A stretch of 64,000 bases of DNA, from the NCBI RefSeq assembly GCF_033807715.1, contig NC_084596.1:35798879-35862878 (forward strand), written 5' to 3'. Below the pieces are notes generated by a model. The model was not told the origin of the DNA. It did not search any database and saw only the letters and a list, made by a program, of their open reading frames with translations. How positions within the stretch are numbered: position 1 is the stretch's first letter; the number at the start of each line of letters is the position of its first letter. The position numbers and the translations under genes are program-made. Origin of the DNA: Cololabis saira (taxonomy: Eukaryota; Chordata; Actinopteri; Beloniformes; Belonidae). This document shows positions 1 through 33,070 of this stretch, piece after piece.

Positions 1-295
1 AGCGGCTCCACTCTCCCACATGACGAAACGTCTCCCACCATCTCTGAGGGTTTGTCAAGCAACGCTGTGGAGGAAACGCATTTCAGCCACTTGTGTTTGT
101 GATTTCAGTCATTCGGTCAGTACCCACAATTTGTGGCCATCAGTGAGGGTAGAAACATAGATCAACTGCTGAACAGAGAGCCTTGTCACCACAACAGATG
201 GGTACTAGTACCGATGCTAGACTGATCCATACCCTGAGATACCTGAACTCCTCCTCTTGAGGCAGCACCTCCCTCCCGACGCAGAGAGTTCCACC
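1..295. other. Intronic or upstream DNA, no gene seen
   Basis: I see no exon, RNA gene or repeat that I can name here. By position it should be intronic DNA of the CARMIL gene, whose first recognisable exon lies further right. Its last eight bases (288-295) are the left target-site copy of the adjacent transposon. Confidence 0.5.
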
Positions 296-965
296 TAGGG
301 CTGGGCGATATGGACCAAAAGTCGTATCTCGATATTTTCTAGCTGAATGGCGATACTCGATATATATCGATATTTTTTCTGTGACATAATTGGGGTTTCC
401 CCCAAAGCATTATAGCATAGCATCTCTGTTAGCTTCATTTTTTTCTGAAGCAAACCCTTAAAAAGTTTTAGAAATAGAAATAGAAATAGAAAGCCTTTAT
501 TATCATTATATTTCTACAATGGAATTAGGCAGCAGCTCCGTCAATACAATGTCTCGTGCCAAATGTCACACAGGTTCCTTTATTAACAGAGGTCTGCACA
601 ATATCAAAATGTATAAAACTAATGAAATAAAAATAAACTGCCTGCATATATAGAATAAAAATGCTTCTTGAATAAAATAAAACAAATATCCCTTTCCTGC
701 ATAACAATTAAATCAAAATACACTGTGCAATTAATACAATGTAGACAGTAACAGGCAGACTTTTCCACTGAGGTTGACAGTTGTGTAAATAACAAAACAT
801 TTGTGAAAATCTCAAATAAAACATTCAAGTCAATTTGTCACAAATAAGCTATATCAAAATCATATTTAAAATTTTTTTATAGATATAAACGATATTGTCT
901 CGTACCATATCACGTTTGAAAATATATCGATATATATTAAAATCTCGATATATCGCCCAGCCCTA
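296..965. mobile_element. hAT-type non-autonomous DNA transposon, family 1, copy A
   Basis: The element begins TAGGGCTGGGCGATAT and ends with its inverse, ATATCGCCCAGCCCTA. It is flanked by a perfect 8-bp duplication GTTCCACC (288-295 and 966-973), the hallmark of hAT-superfamily insertion. The interior is AT-rich with repeated CGATAT words near both ends and no transposase. A second copy in the same orientation lies at 58742-59371. Copy A carries extra bases around 467-545, including a short GAAATA tandem run, that copy B lacks. Small open frames inside both copies are shared repeat sequence, not genes. Confidence 0.9.
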
Positions 966-2079
966 GTTCCACCTGTTTCCAGTTGGGAAGTTAGGTCTCA
1001 GGTTTGGAGGTGGTTTGTGCACACAGACATTTAGGTGTTTGAATCCATGTGTACGCCTGTCCCTGTGCACGTTTTCCTTGATACCTCCCGACTGACATGG
1101 ATATGAGCCCTGCAGGAGGCACGTTTCTGCACGTGCCTCTTGGACAGCCTTGTCTCCCCACATTAATGGCAAATGATCATCTTTTGTCCAAATAACGATG
1201 TCAAACTCTAGACTCAGAAATGATCAAAAAGTACATTAAAGAAAATCATTATTTAGATATTCCTCAGTCACATCAATTAGTTCCGACCAAACCTTTAGTG
1301 ACATGTTGGGTTCATACTAAACAGAACATTAGGGAATCAGCTCTTCGCTGTAAATTGCCTTTGAACGTTTCCTGATCAGCCACAGTGCAGGAAACGTTGT
1401 ATATCTGGGTGTCATCCGGGTTACTGCGTCCCACTCAGGGAGGACTGAGAAATGCCCGACCTTTCAGCCAGCTCCGGCTGAGAGGCTCCTGTTGCCCCGG
1501 AGCCGAGCACACTGAGGACTTCTCCCAGTCACCTCTGTTAGGCCACGACCAGCTCAGCGCAGAGATCCAGAAGGATTTCTCTCCTTAACCTAAATCTGCA
1601 GAAGGCCTTTTCATCATCCTGGGCCTGCAGGTCAGCGTGGACCCCTCCCTCCTTTTGCTAACGTCTTCTAGTTCTGTGGTATAGTTGCGCAATCACAGGA
1701 CTTCATGGAGCCATTTATGGGAAATTAATATAATTTTCTTGTTTTGTTGATTTTTAGAGCTAATCTCCTGTGACTTGTGACTTGTTAATTAATACAAATA
1801 TCCGACACTGTTTTCTTCTCCCTGAGAACAACAGAGCATTTCATTTCACATGATAGATGTCTGTGCCCTTGGCAACCGAGCGCTCATTGATGAGCGTTAA
1901 CATCTGTATGTAACAATCAGACAAAACCTTATCAGCTTCATTTGGATTTAGGTTGTGGCAATCATTTTAGGGCATTATATATGTGGGAAAATTATGTTAC
2001 ATGTTGTTTTTATTTGTTATTCAGGTGTCAATCACAATTGCTTAATAATGTGAACATAGGTTTTAAATCCCTCTTGACT
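966..2079. other. Intronic DNA, nothing recognised
   Basis: There is an open frame of 67 codons at 1385-1588, but it has no convincing splice context or recognisable motif and I do not call it. No repeat family was recognised by eye. Confidence 0.45.
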
Positions 2080-2949
2080 TGACAATTTTTTACATTTAAA
2101 TGAGGACAAAACGGAGTGCATTTTGTTTGGTGACACCGTTACGGCTGACTTTGGCGCTTTGTCCAGATCTTTTAGTCCCAAAGTTAGGAACCTGGGAGTT
2201 ATTTTTGATAGCTTTTTAAAATTTGACCGACAAGTGGACAATGTTGTGAAGACAAGTTTTTATCAGTTGCGTTTTTTTGCCAAAGTAAAAACATTGTTGA
2301 GCCGTCACGACATGGAGAGAGCTGTCCACGCTCTAGTCAGCTCCAGATTGGACTACTGTAATGCACTTTATGTTGGCATTGCCCAATCCTCTTTTAGCCG
2401 TCTTCAGCTGGTACAAAATGCAGCAGCCCGTCTTTTAACGAACACACCCAGACGAGAGCACATCACCCCGGTCCTCTATTCCCTTCACTGGCTGCCTGTT
2501 CGTTTTGGAGTTGATTTTAAACTTTTAATGTTTGTTTTTAAAGCTCTTAACGGCCTTGCCCCTCCTTATTTATCAGAGATTTTAACGGTGCGTGAGCCTG
2601 GTAGAGCTCTGAGGTCCTCCAACCAACGTTTGTTGGAAGTGCCCAGGTCAAAGCAGAAGCACTGGGGTGACCGAGCCTTTTCAGTTGCCGGCCCCAGGCT
2701 CTGGAATAAACTCCCCTGTGAGTTACGCACCATCTCTGACCTTGGCCTTTTTAAATCTAAAATTAAAACGTATTTATTCAGGGTGGCTTTTAATACCCAG
2801 TAGTGTGGCGACACTTTTTTTATACTTGATGTTTTTATATGTTCTTATGTTTCATTCTTGTTTTATTTTGTTGTATGTTATGTAAAGCACTTTGGTTCAC
2901 CTCTAGGTTGATGTAAGGTGCTATACAAATAAAGTACATTTACATTTAG
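2080..2949 (+). mobile_element. L2/CR1-like LINE, 5'-truncated 3' end of ORF2
   Basis: A frame open through 2803 encodes the C-terminal end of a non-LTR reverse transcriptase ORF2. Diagnostic blocks are VRNLGVIFDS, SSRLDYCNALYVG, LQLVQNAAARLL, HITPVLYSLHWLPV and GDRAFSVAGPRLWNKLP. Coding sense continues upstream of the first ATG (LNEDKTE just before it), as expected for a 5'-truncated insertion. The tail after the stop is typical of these LINEs: GTAAAGCACTTTGG, then GGTGCTATACAAATAAAG and a short ATTTAC repeat. The catalytic domain is missing, so the copy cannot move by itself. The 226-codon frame has no internal stop, which suggests a fairly young insertion in the CARMIL intron. The exact 5' edge is uncertain. 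Confidence 0.9.
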
Positions 2950-5704
2950 AGGAACATCTATCGGTTTATAAATGAGTATAGTTGGGCTGTCAACTGACAG
3001 AATTTGTGCAGCGATTCACACAAACCCAAGCAAAGTTGATTTTAGTACATCCCGACATGTGCGTGGAACGTGTACCCACCGTTAGTACCGGGGCCCCCGG
3101 TTTGGTCCCCGAGACAGATATCATACATGTCACTTTAGATTGTAGTCAAGCACCTTTTAGTGGAGCTTGTTTGAACTACTTTAAGTTTTACTTCCAGGGA
3201 CACCACATGAGTATATAACAAGACAAGACAGGTGGGTTAGTGAGGACATGGCTCTCTTTATACCTTTTATCACCAAGGCATTCATGCTGCAATGTTTACC
3301 TCGTCATGAGCAGCTCATTTTCACAAATGTGTCTTAAATTGACTCCCTGGAGCTGTGAAATCAGGAGATCCTGGCCTTCCTCCCACCAGCCTTTTCTCTT
3401 TGTCTTTCCTGCGTGCCTCAGTTAGTGCCACTTCAGATTTTACACATCTTGCATAAATAATAAATAAACAGCAGCTATGAACAGCTTTTTTTATTGTGCT
3501 TCATCTTAATCCGTTCCCACATTTGATTGTAGCACCGCCGCGGCTGTTAGAAAAGCAATTACGGAGTAAATAGTCTTACTTCAGAATAAACACAGCTAAA
3601 ATTTGAAATAGTTCAATATGTTATGGTTATTTTGGGAGGATTTTTCATATTTGTAATACTCTGAAGTAGTAGACAGAAAACAGTTTAAAGACACGAGAGC
3701 TGTATTGTTATGCATAACGCAGTACATTTGAAGCTGAAGGCAACACTTGAGTTCACATTTAAATCAGGCAGATTGACTTTGTCAGAAGACAGTCTACGAA
3801 TACTGGCAGCAACGAGAGCTGAGAGATGAAATAAGTAAATGTACTCATGAATTCACTCGTTTTAACTCGATGTACTGCTATGGTGTTGCTCTTAGCATTT
3901 ATCAGTGGTTTAAGTGTCTCTGCCCTCCACGATACACATCTGGTTCCCGTGGCTAAAATAGATTGCACAGAATTACACCAAACATGCTCTTTTTTCTTCT
4001 TTCTTTCTTTTTGACAGTATTTGAGCTTGACCTTTTTTACTTCTCGCCAGAAGCAGTAAGCCGGGGCTAAAAAAAGAAATTCACTTTGATTACTGTCCGA
4101 GCCCTGAAAATCTCTGATTGCGGCTTTAGTGTTTCTCCGGCCAGCTCTCTCCAAGAAAGATGGGTGTGTAGAAGCAGCTTTGTAGTGCCCTCTCTGACCC
4201 TTCTGAAGGGACCTGCAGATTATCAGTAGGTGTTTGATTCATGGTGACTATAGGATCATTTAGACTTTTGCCAACACAATGAAACTTTATAAATTCAGAA
4301 AAAAGAGTGGCCACTTCGTGGGAACTGTTGACAATTTATATTTTTTATAAAGATCTGAAATGCAATTGAACTACCGGCGCTTTCTGTAAAACATCAGAGG
4401 CCAGGGAACGCTTGGAAAGTCTTTGGATTGATCGTCAACATTGTGTTATTATTTTAAAGGCTTGTAATACAGTTGTATACCTTATGGAGAGCCTGTCTTT
4501 AAAAGTAACAGCTAAAGCTGTCAAATAAACGTAGCAGTGCAGTAAGAGCACTATTTCCTTCAGAACTTAATAAAATGGCATACTTGTACTAAGTACAGTT
4601 TTGGAGTACAAGTACTTTTTACCACTAAGTTGCTATGGACATGTAATTTTTCCAACCGATCCTACAGTATACAGGAGGTGTAACAAATAAAAAGAGAGAG
4701 AAAAGGTTGCACTAACAAGTCCCCTCACCCTCCTCTTTTTTGCTGTCACTCATGATTCCTCACCCAGTTATCTAATAATTCTTCACCCTTCCAGGAAAAG
4801 CAGTCTGAATGCTTTGAAACTGACAGGAAGGAATTTGAAAGTGCATTAGATGACTTTGGAGTCTAAGAGAAAAGATCTAAACATGAACTTATTAAATCTG
4901 ACACTGAGATTTCTTTCTTCAGACATAAAGAACAACACTTGAATTTCAGTTTCTCTTTATTTTTTTTCTTACTTTCAAACACTGCAGAGCAGCATCAATA
5001 AATGAAAGCAAATGAGGAGTCTGTTTGAAGTCATGATGTTGTATTAATAACCCCAACATTTGCATACAAGTCCAAAGGGGGGGAAAATGTTCCACATTGC
5101 ACCATGGGCTCGCAAATGCTTTTTGCTGCTGGCGACAAATGCTTTATATACTGGTGACACACGAGTATCAGCTACAAAGCCACACCTCTTAAAACTCAGT
5201 TAGTTTTCTAACCAGTTCTGATGCAAAGCTCTGGTGTGCATAAATAATCCTGCATGTTTAACCAGTAATAGTCCAACATTGTTATAACCTATATAATGTA
5301 CTGTATATGGGTTGCAACTAGACTGAAGTCACTGATTACAGGAAACCCAAACTGCAACTGACTTTCCTTGATTTTTAGCAAAATAATGGCATTTTTATTG
5401 TTTTAATGTTAAATTCTCTGCAGATGCTACGTAGGAAAGAGCTGCAGGACTAACAGGACTTAGACAAAGACGGCACAGATGAAATGTTTAACATATAAAG
5501 TGATGTTGCTGTGATGGCACCAAGAGATATAATCCACTCACCATTTGCTTTATGCTGACTTGCCGCGGCATCGCTATGCTGCCTCGTGCATAAAAATCAC
5601 GTATTTTCTGTCCTTAAAGTTCATTCACTTGTGTTTGTAATGGAATCATGTTTTACTGTGGAAAAGTAGCATGTAGCTGAAACAAAGGCCTCTGTCTCCA
5701 TCAG
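2950..5704. other. CARMIL intron, no gene seen
   Basis: This AT-rich DNA runs up to the first recognisable CARMIL acceptor (polypyrimidine then CAG, ending 5704). Open frames here, including a 131-codon minus-strand frame at 3759-4154, show no domain, splice or codon pattern that I recognise. No transposon ends were identified. Confidence 0.5.
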
Positions 5705-25922
<20,218 letters not shown>

Positions 25923-26606
25923 CGTCCACTGAGGAGCGGGAGGAGTCTGCTGGAGACTAAACACTGGAACACGGAGGACTGGAGCGAGACAAGTTTTTAA
26001 AACTGTGTGAACTTGGCCAATTGGGACTCACCAGGAGTTTCTTCTTCTTTTAATCCATTTTGTGCTGAAAGATGCATGGACTGCAGAATTCTGTATACTT
26101 TTTTTAAAATGATTATTATTTTAACTGCTTGCACTTAAAATGGTTTCGTCATGCATCAGGGGAAGCCCTAAGGCTCATAAAAACTAACTGTAGTTTTGTG
26201 TCTCTTCAGTATGTTTATGAACAGTTGTTTTATGCACTCGTGCAAATCATTCAATGTTGAAATGTTTTTTTGTTCCGTCCCTGTTTTATTGACAATCTGT
26301 TACTATTGAAAGTGAGTTTGTACTTTTTATTTATTTGAATGTAGATAATGAATCAAAACCTGCACTAACCATTGTGGTAAAGCCACCAGTTAACGGTCAT
26401 GTTTTTATTTATGATATTTGATATAACTGTGTTTGTAAGTATGCTTTTGGTGTACGTTGATGACTGAGAAATGTGATACCATGAACTTAGCTCTCCCATC
26501 TCTTCAACAGTATTAAAATTGGTCAGTGGCTTGTTTTAATCTGAGTTTCTGGACCAGGAAATGAGTATATTTTCTAAAGATGCTTCTTTGAATCAGAATA
26601 AATAAA
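25923..26606 (+). terminator. carmil3: CARMIL 3' UTR with polyadenylation signals
   Basis: About 680 bases of AU-rich non-coding sequence follow the stop. Two overlapping AATAAA hexamers lie at 26597-26602 and 26601-26606, a plausible cleavage region just before the repeat-rich intergenic DNA. The actual cleavage site is not visible. Confidence 0.75.
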
Positions 26607-26707
26607 GCTGAATTTGCAGAAGGCAGTGGATTGTTGATGGTTCCATCTATCGTGCTTAACAACTAATTGTATTTTTTTTCTAACGAATGCTAATTTTTTG
26701 TTATCTT

Positions 26708-27676
26708 TTAATTTTGAGTGCCCGAGCACTTACAGTGCGAAGGCCCTATTGTACCTATTGTATCTTTCTTCTGACGAAAGGAGGGCCTTTTGTCCCCCTA
26801 AACGTGCCCCAAAAGTCACCAAATTTTGCACGCAAGCCAGGCCTGGCGAAAAATTTGATATTTAATGGTTTGCATTAATGGGCGTGGCAAAATGGCTCAA
26901 CAGCCCCCCGTAGAAAACTTTGTGCCTCAAGCCCCACAATACGGTTTGACGTGCATGCACGAAAATCGGTACACACCTGTATCATGTCACAACTTAAAGA
27001 AAAGTCCCTTAGCGCCATGGCTGAAACTGAATAGGAAGTCGGCCATTTTGAATTAATCGTGTCATTTTGGCGCAATTTATGCCATTCCTTCGGCAGTTAA
27101 TACGGCCCGAACCGTAATGTGCAAGTGTGTTATACATCAAAATGTGCGTGTCCATCCTGTCTCTTGGCGCCATGGCCGAAACCTAACAGGAAGTCGGCCA
27201 TTTTGAATTAATCGTGTATTTTTGGCACAATTTATGCCATTCCTTCGGCAGTTAATACGGCCCGAACCGTAACGTGCACCCAGGTGTGTTATACATCAAA
27301 ATATGTCTCCATCCTGCGACGACGCGCATTACTTTTCTCGGTCAAAAGCGTTACCGTGACCTTTTGAATGGTTTGACATAGTCAGGGGTGGTGTCATCGG
27401 ACTATTTTCGGCCATAACTTTTGAATGGTTTGACATAAAGAGTCGTGGGTGGTGTCATCGGACATGGTTTTGAATCCCTTGACCATAATTGGTGTGAATT
27501 AGCACCGCCCCCTCTTCTGATTGGTCGATATTTGATAGTTTCTATTTTCTGCCATAATTTTTGAATGGTTTGACATATAGAGTTGTGGGTGGTGTCATCG
27601 GACTTAGTTTTGAGTCCTTGACCTTAATTGGTGCAAATTGCACGCGCGAGGGCCCCCATCGGTCTTGCAGCTTTAA
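26708..27676. repeat. Dispersed non-coding repeat with internal tandem duplications
   Basis: It begins near GAGTGCCCGAGCACTTACAG and ends near GAGGGCCCCCATCGGTCTTG, resembling a family common in fish genomes. TTAA occurs at both edges (26708-26711, 27673-27676), possibly by chance. A unit of about 155 bases is duplicated in tandem (about 27011-27165 and 27166-27310; shared block GGAAGTCGGCCATTTTGAAT). A further block, TTGAATGGTTTGACATA with GGTGGTGTCATCGGAC, occurs three times (from about 27365, 27420 and 27558). It contains no coding capacity. Confidence 0.7.
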
Positions 27677-30433
27677 TTCATTTTATAGTTGCTCTTTTTT
27701 GATTTACCAATACATCAGTGCAACTTCCAGGACCTTCCCTGTCCTTCAACTCTTCCCAGCAGAGGAGGGGACATGCACAAGGCTTACACTTCCAGGGTAA
27801 CGCTTTAGTAAAGGTGATGGGTTTTATTTATTCATGTATTTTGTAAAAACAATTATGGCCATATTATTACTGTTTAAAAACAAACAACTTTTTGTCATCA
27901 ATGTAAGACAAGCTCAGATATATTGTCATATCTTTACTCTGCAATTATGCAGATTGCTTTATTTCCCCAAAATATCAGGTCTTTGACACTGGTTGCCTCA
28001 TGGGTAATGTAGTATTCAACACTGTTAATGCAGAGCTCAGACGTGTCCTGTAGTACAGATGATCCCCAGTATGTGTCCTATCGGTGTTGCTGCTGTTTCT
28101 TTGCTGCAGGTGGCAGCAGAGACTGCACTTCCAGCCTGACACTCACCTCCTCTCAGTTCCACTGAGATGCTGCTACCAAGTCCTGATTAACCATCGTAAC
28201 CACGGGTCCTGGCAGCAGTCGCTGTTAATGAGGGAGGAGTAAACACAATCATACAGTATTGCACTAAATTTTGCAAATATGTTATACTTGCCAGTAAAAC
28301 ACCTGCATGTCATTGATAACAAACATATCTTCCTTTTACTATGTCTTTAACATGTCGGTACCAGATTACCAGGTATTGCCTGTCCCCTCTGTATACGAGT
28401 GAGCTCAGACTTGGACGGTTCATCAGATATTTCCTGACAATGGCGCCTCTGTTTGTATCGTGACATTCAGAAGCTTTTGTTTCCCTCCTTAGTCCCCTGA
28501 TCACTCCCCCTGCCTGCACAGATGACAGCCAGGGGTACAGCATTCACAGTCTAGGTGTCTTCAGATAAGCTTGTTTAAATCCCTCTTTGTCTCCCTGTAA
28601 ACAGCCATGTGGTGCGTGCTCCACTGACCATATGTTCAGTCCACTGTTTTGTCAATGTGTAATGTAAACCTATACAGTCCACACATGCATAAACAATTCA
28701 TTTTGGTGCGCATCAAAGGGTGTAAGGTTCACACTTTAATCAGCGTTTCTGTTACCTCGTCTACATGTCGTCTGTAACGAGGCGAGTGTTGCACGTGTGC
28801 AGCTCCAGCAGATGGGTCAGCGGCAAGCCGTTTGACTCATTGCATCAACAGTGGAAGCCTGGTAATGAGTTTATGTGAGCCAGCAGGTTTTACCGTGCCC
28901 CTGCTGAGCACCACAAAAATAGGTAACACGGCCTGAGTAATGAGATGTTTCCCTCAATGCATGATGTCAAAGCGTTTTAGATCTTGTTAGCTGACGATGT
29001 TTGGTAACGTATTACCTGACAGACTTCAGGTTGATGTCTAAGCCTTTGGAGTGTCGTCATAAACAACACATTGTGCATTAAACCAGATATCTGGCTGTCT
29101 CAAGAGACTACCAAGTCAGAAATTGAGCATGGTACGACCCATATTGTGACTTCATCGATGCAGTTCAGAGTAGAAATCCCCAGCTTCTTCTTCTCCCCTT
29201 CAAATTCAAATCACGCTGACTATGAGCTGAGGTCTTTTTTGCTGTTTTTTGGGTTTCAGTTTAGAAAAAAAGGTTTTGATGTAGGAAAAATATTTAAATA
29301 AGGTATAACTTTAATTTTATTTGTATCTGACTTTTTAAACTTCTGCAACACAAAGTGCTTTACAGGATTAAAACACGTGAAATATAGACAGGAAAGTGGC
29401 AATTTAGAGCTGCAGGCTGTAAGATTTACATTGTCAAATATTTGAAAAACTGAATGAATGTAAGAATATCAAAGATACCATTTTAAACATGTAGATTTGT
29501 TGTGTTGAGGATAAAGCCAATGAAAATACCATGCTGAGGAGTGGAAATGGCCCCCGGCAAGCTTTGCGATTCCACTTTGTCCCACTGGAAGTGGTTTAAA
29601 ATATTGTGGCATCTGATCTACCTTCATACACTGAAATGAAGGAGAGGAAGTTATTCTGGCATGGGGGGTATTATACTCACGTGCCAATCATGTTAAACGT
29701 ATAGACTGGATAGATACTGTAGTTGAGTTTAGCCTCACAGACGGGTTGGGGACAAATCCGTGGTCGTCCATCAACGCTAACCGTTACGTATGTGTGCACA
29801 ATGCTCAAAAAAGTGCCGCCTTTTGCATGCCAAATATCTGGAACCATCAGGGAATCCTGACTCAAGCTGGAGCCAGTGAGAGAACAAGGAATGGGCGTAT
29901 GCCAGTTGGCTTTTTTTCCCTCCCATATACTGTAGGGCCATTTTCCCACATTTGGAGTAAACAAGAGGCTGCACAACAGACGACTAAATCAAAACACAGG
30001 TTCAGGTTACCCGTTCTTCTCTAAAGTCAGTCAGATGAAGGCTTGCTTGATGTTTTAGTAAAGTAGGGTATACATTTTGCTACATTCTGTGTGAAGTTTT
30101 TTTTTTTTTCTTAGGTGACGCATTCATTTAAGGATTCTGCCATCGAAGCTGCTGCAGTACTGAGGGAGTTATTAGCCCAGTATGGATACAGAAAACACTG
30201 TTTCCTGGAGTCAAATTAAATCGTAATATATTTGCACTTTGTTTTCAATCACCCAAAGAATCTTTACTAAAATGCCATTTTCTTCCTTAAAGAAATGTTT
30301 GTGTTGTATCACGTTCCTGCTAGATTGAGATGGTTCATGGGACGCGTTGGACCCTGTGGGCCATATTTAGCCCATGTGTGGCTTATCAGGAAGGGAACCT
30401 GGAGAATATGCCACAAACTTAATGTATCATCCC
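27677..30433. other. Intergenic DNA, no confirmed gene
   Basis: No known gene is recognised. A short block at about 29300-29390 looks like an inverted LINE 3' tail (TTATTTGTATCTGAC then ACAAAGTGCTTTACAGG). A 34-codon frame behind a strong acceptor lies at 30115-30219 and is listed as a finding. Confidence 0.5.
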
Positions 30434-31132
30434 CAGATGTGTCAAGTAACAAAGTACAAATACTTTGTTACCTTACTTAAGTAGAAATTTTGATTGTCTA
30501 TACTTCACTGGAGTAATTATTTTTCAGACGACTTTTTACTTTTTACTCCTTACATTTTCACACAATTATCTGTACTTTTTACTCCTTACATTTTAAAAAC
30601 AGCCTCGTTACTCTATTTCATTTCGGCCTTTAAAAAAAAACTATCCAGTTAAGTTGCTCCATCCGGATAGAGTGAATTTGGTTGTGGTTGTTTCAGATGT
30701 TCTTGTCCAGTTTTGTTCTTACATCCGTTGCCCTCAGATTCCTGCAACTAAACTTGGATGTACATTCCAATAAAGGTTAGGATAAATGATAACAGGCCTC
30801 TGAAGTTTGACTTTTTGCACCATTACAATACTTATAGACAACTAGTCATCATATCTCCTGCTCTCTGAAACACATGTTAATGCTCAATAGTACACATATA
30901 TGGTTCTTTAATATATTTGCATTCATTTTCAATGGCTTTTCTCCTTAATGGCTTTTTTCCCCCTTACATTACATTTACTTTTATACTTTAAGTAGTTTTG
31001 AAACCAGTACTTTTATACTTTTACTTGAGTAAAAGACTTGAGTTGATACTTCAACTTCTACAGGAGTATTTTTAAACTCTAGTATCTATACTTTTACCTG
31101 AGTAATGAATGTGAATACTTTTGACACCTCTG
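30434..31132. mobile_element. hAT-type non-autonomous DNA transposon, family 2, copy A
   Basis: The ends are CAGATGTGTC and GACACCTCTG, flanked by a perfect 8-bp duplication ATCATCCC (30426-30433 and 31133-31140). The interior is non-coding, T-rich and full of TACTTTTACT and AAGTA words. It is closely similar along its length to the copy at 40269-40979, in the same orientation. Confidence 0.92.
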
Positions 31133-31140
31133 ATCATCCC

Positions 31141-32049
31141 AGAATGTGGGAAGGTAACTACTCTGTCAAAAATGATTTTTAACTCACCCACTTCTCCCTG
31201 GAGCACAGGAGGTCTGGTGGGTTAATTAATTCCTTTAACCACATCCACTGTCATTTCCTTTTCATTCAGTAAGGGCATATACTTAATCTCTTCTGTTTCA
31301 CTACCATATCTCACTTTCACACCCTTTTGAATCCTTACAGACCTGATTTAAAATGGATGACTTGACAAACTCTACCTAGCTTATATCTCTGAACTCGACA
31401 GATTCCTCCGGCTCCATCCTCACCTCTAACAACCGAGACGTCTCCTGCCAGCAGCTGTTGCTGTTTTTCTCCTCTCAGGCTCATAAAAGGTTTCTATTCA
31501 CACTGACTCCGTCTTTACAATTCGAGAAGGTGTGTTTGACACTTTCCATGTGCCTCGCAGTAGAAGCACTCTTTCATCCTCCCTCCCCACCTCCTTCACC
31601 CAGACATCTGCTTTACTCTCAATGCTCCTCCACCCTCACCTGCTTCATCCCTCTCGCATAACCGCGCGTTTCCCTGAAAAACAACTCATACTTTCCTAAA
31701 TCAGTAGAGCAAAGATGAAAAGACTTTGCACAAAACTTATCACACGTGGAATAAGACTCGAACATAAAACAGGAAGTTTACCGACTAACAAAAAACAGGG
31801 AAACAGCAGTTTGAGCCAGACAAGAAGACCAGACTTGGAACTCAAGAAACCCAAGAATAAAACCCTGAAACCAAAACTAAAATGACTTTGAACAAACATT
31901 GCTAGATTTTTACAGTTCTTGAAGCATTATTGGTTTTCATGGTAACATCAACTAATTTAGACATGGATGTTTAATTACAGGTGGATGTTTTCTGAGAAAA
32001 TATTTTAACTTTCTTCTAAATGCTTTTGCTTCTAAATTCTGATAGAACA
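31141..32049. other. Intergenic DNA, nothing recognised
   Basis: No exon, RNA gene or element end was identified. Short frames here lack motifs. Confidence 0.5.
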
Positions 32050-33070
32050 AAGGTTATTGTTTTCGTCCCGAACACCTTAGGAAGGGATTAGATGATGTTG
32101 CGATGGTCTCCAGAAACACTGTGTTATATTTGGATTTGTCGTTTAAACAGCATATTAATCAGGTTTGTAAGACAGCGTTGTTCCATCTTCATAATATCAC
32201 AAAGATTGAGATCATCCTCTCCCGGAGTGATGCTGAAAATATAAATCCTGTTTGTATCTTCTAGGCTAGATTACTGTAATGTGTTATTAGCAGGATGTCC
32301 AAGTAAATCTCTGAATATCCTCCAGCTGATCCAAAATGCAGCAGCGAGTGCTGACAGGAATTAACAAAAGAGACCACGTCTCTCCAGTGTTAGCCTCCCT
32401 TCATTGGTCTCCGTAAAATCCTGAATCCAATTCAACATTTTAGTACTTCCGTATAAAGTCCAAAATGGTCTAGGTCCGGGATATTTGCGAGACCTTATAG
32501 TACCTTATCCTAACAGAGCTCTCCGTTCTCAGAGTGCAGGTACAGTAGTAGAAGATCCAAATGTAGATTTGGAGGACGGTCTTCTGCTATCAGGCACCGT
32601 TACTATGGAACCAACTTCCAATCTGGGTTAAGGAAGCTGACACCACCTCCACCTATAAAACCAAATTTAAAACGTTAGTGTTTAGTAAAACCTCTAGTTA
32701 GTGTAAGTAAACCTCTAGTTAGTGCAAACTCTAGTTAGTGTTTAGAGCCAGTAATCATAACTGCAGTAGATATACTGTAGAACAAGACTATAATAGTTTG
32801 TCTCAAACATAGCTTCGTTATAGATATGCTGCTATACAGCTACGCTGCAGGGGTACACCAACATGATCCACTGAGCGGTGCCCATCACCCCTTCTTCTCT
32901 CCTCTTCCTCTCTCTCTTTTCTTCAATCCTCAGGGTGATGAGATACTTCTGCTTAATAACTAATTGTCCTCAATTGTTCTTGTAGCTTGTTGTGCTACAA
33001 CAAGCTACCAAGCTGCCAAGACACAACTTAATTGAATTAAATGAAATGTTCTCTTGTATATGAAAAAAAA
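32050..33070 (+). mobile_element. Degraded L2-type LINE 3' end
   Basis: Broken reading frames retain the reverse-transcriptase C-terminal pattern: a block like RLDYCNVLLAGCPSKSLNIL near 32268-32325, then LQLIQNAAA and a HWSP-like block near 32404. The 3' part ends in TTAATTGAATTAAATGAAATG-like tail sequence near 33025-33050. Frameshifts and stops are frequent, so it is older than the LINE copy at 2080-2949. Edges are approximate. Confidence 0.75.

Noticed and set aside
525..828. Paired minus-strand frames repeated at 58738-59209
   Set aside because: They are the same internal sequence of the two family-1 hAT copies; no start, motif or transposase similarity is visible.
3759..4154. 131-codon minus-strand frame
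   Set aside because: No recognisable motif, Kozak or splice context; AT-rich intronic sequence with poly-Lys from a homopolymer.
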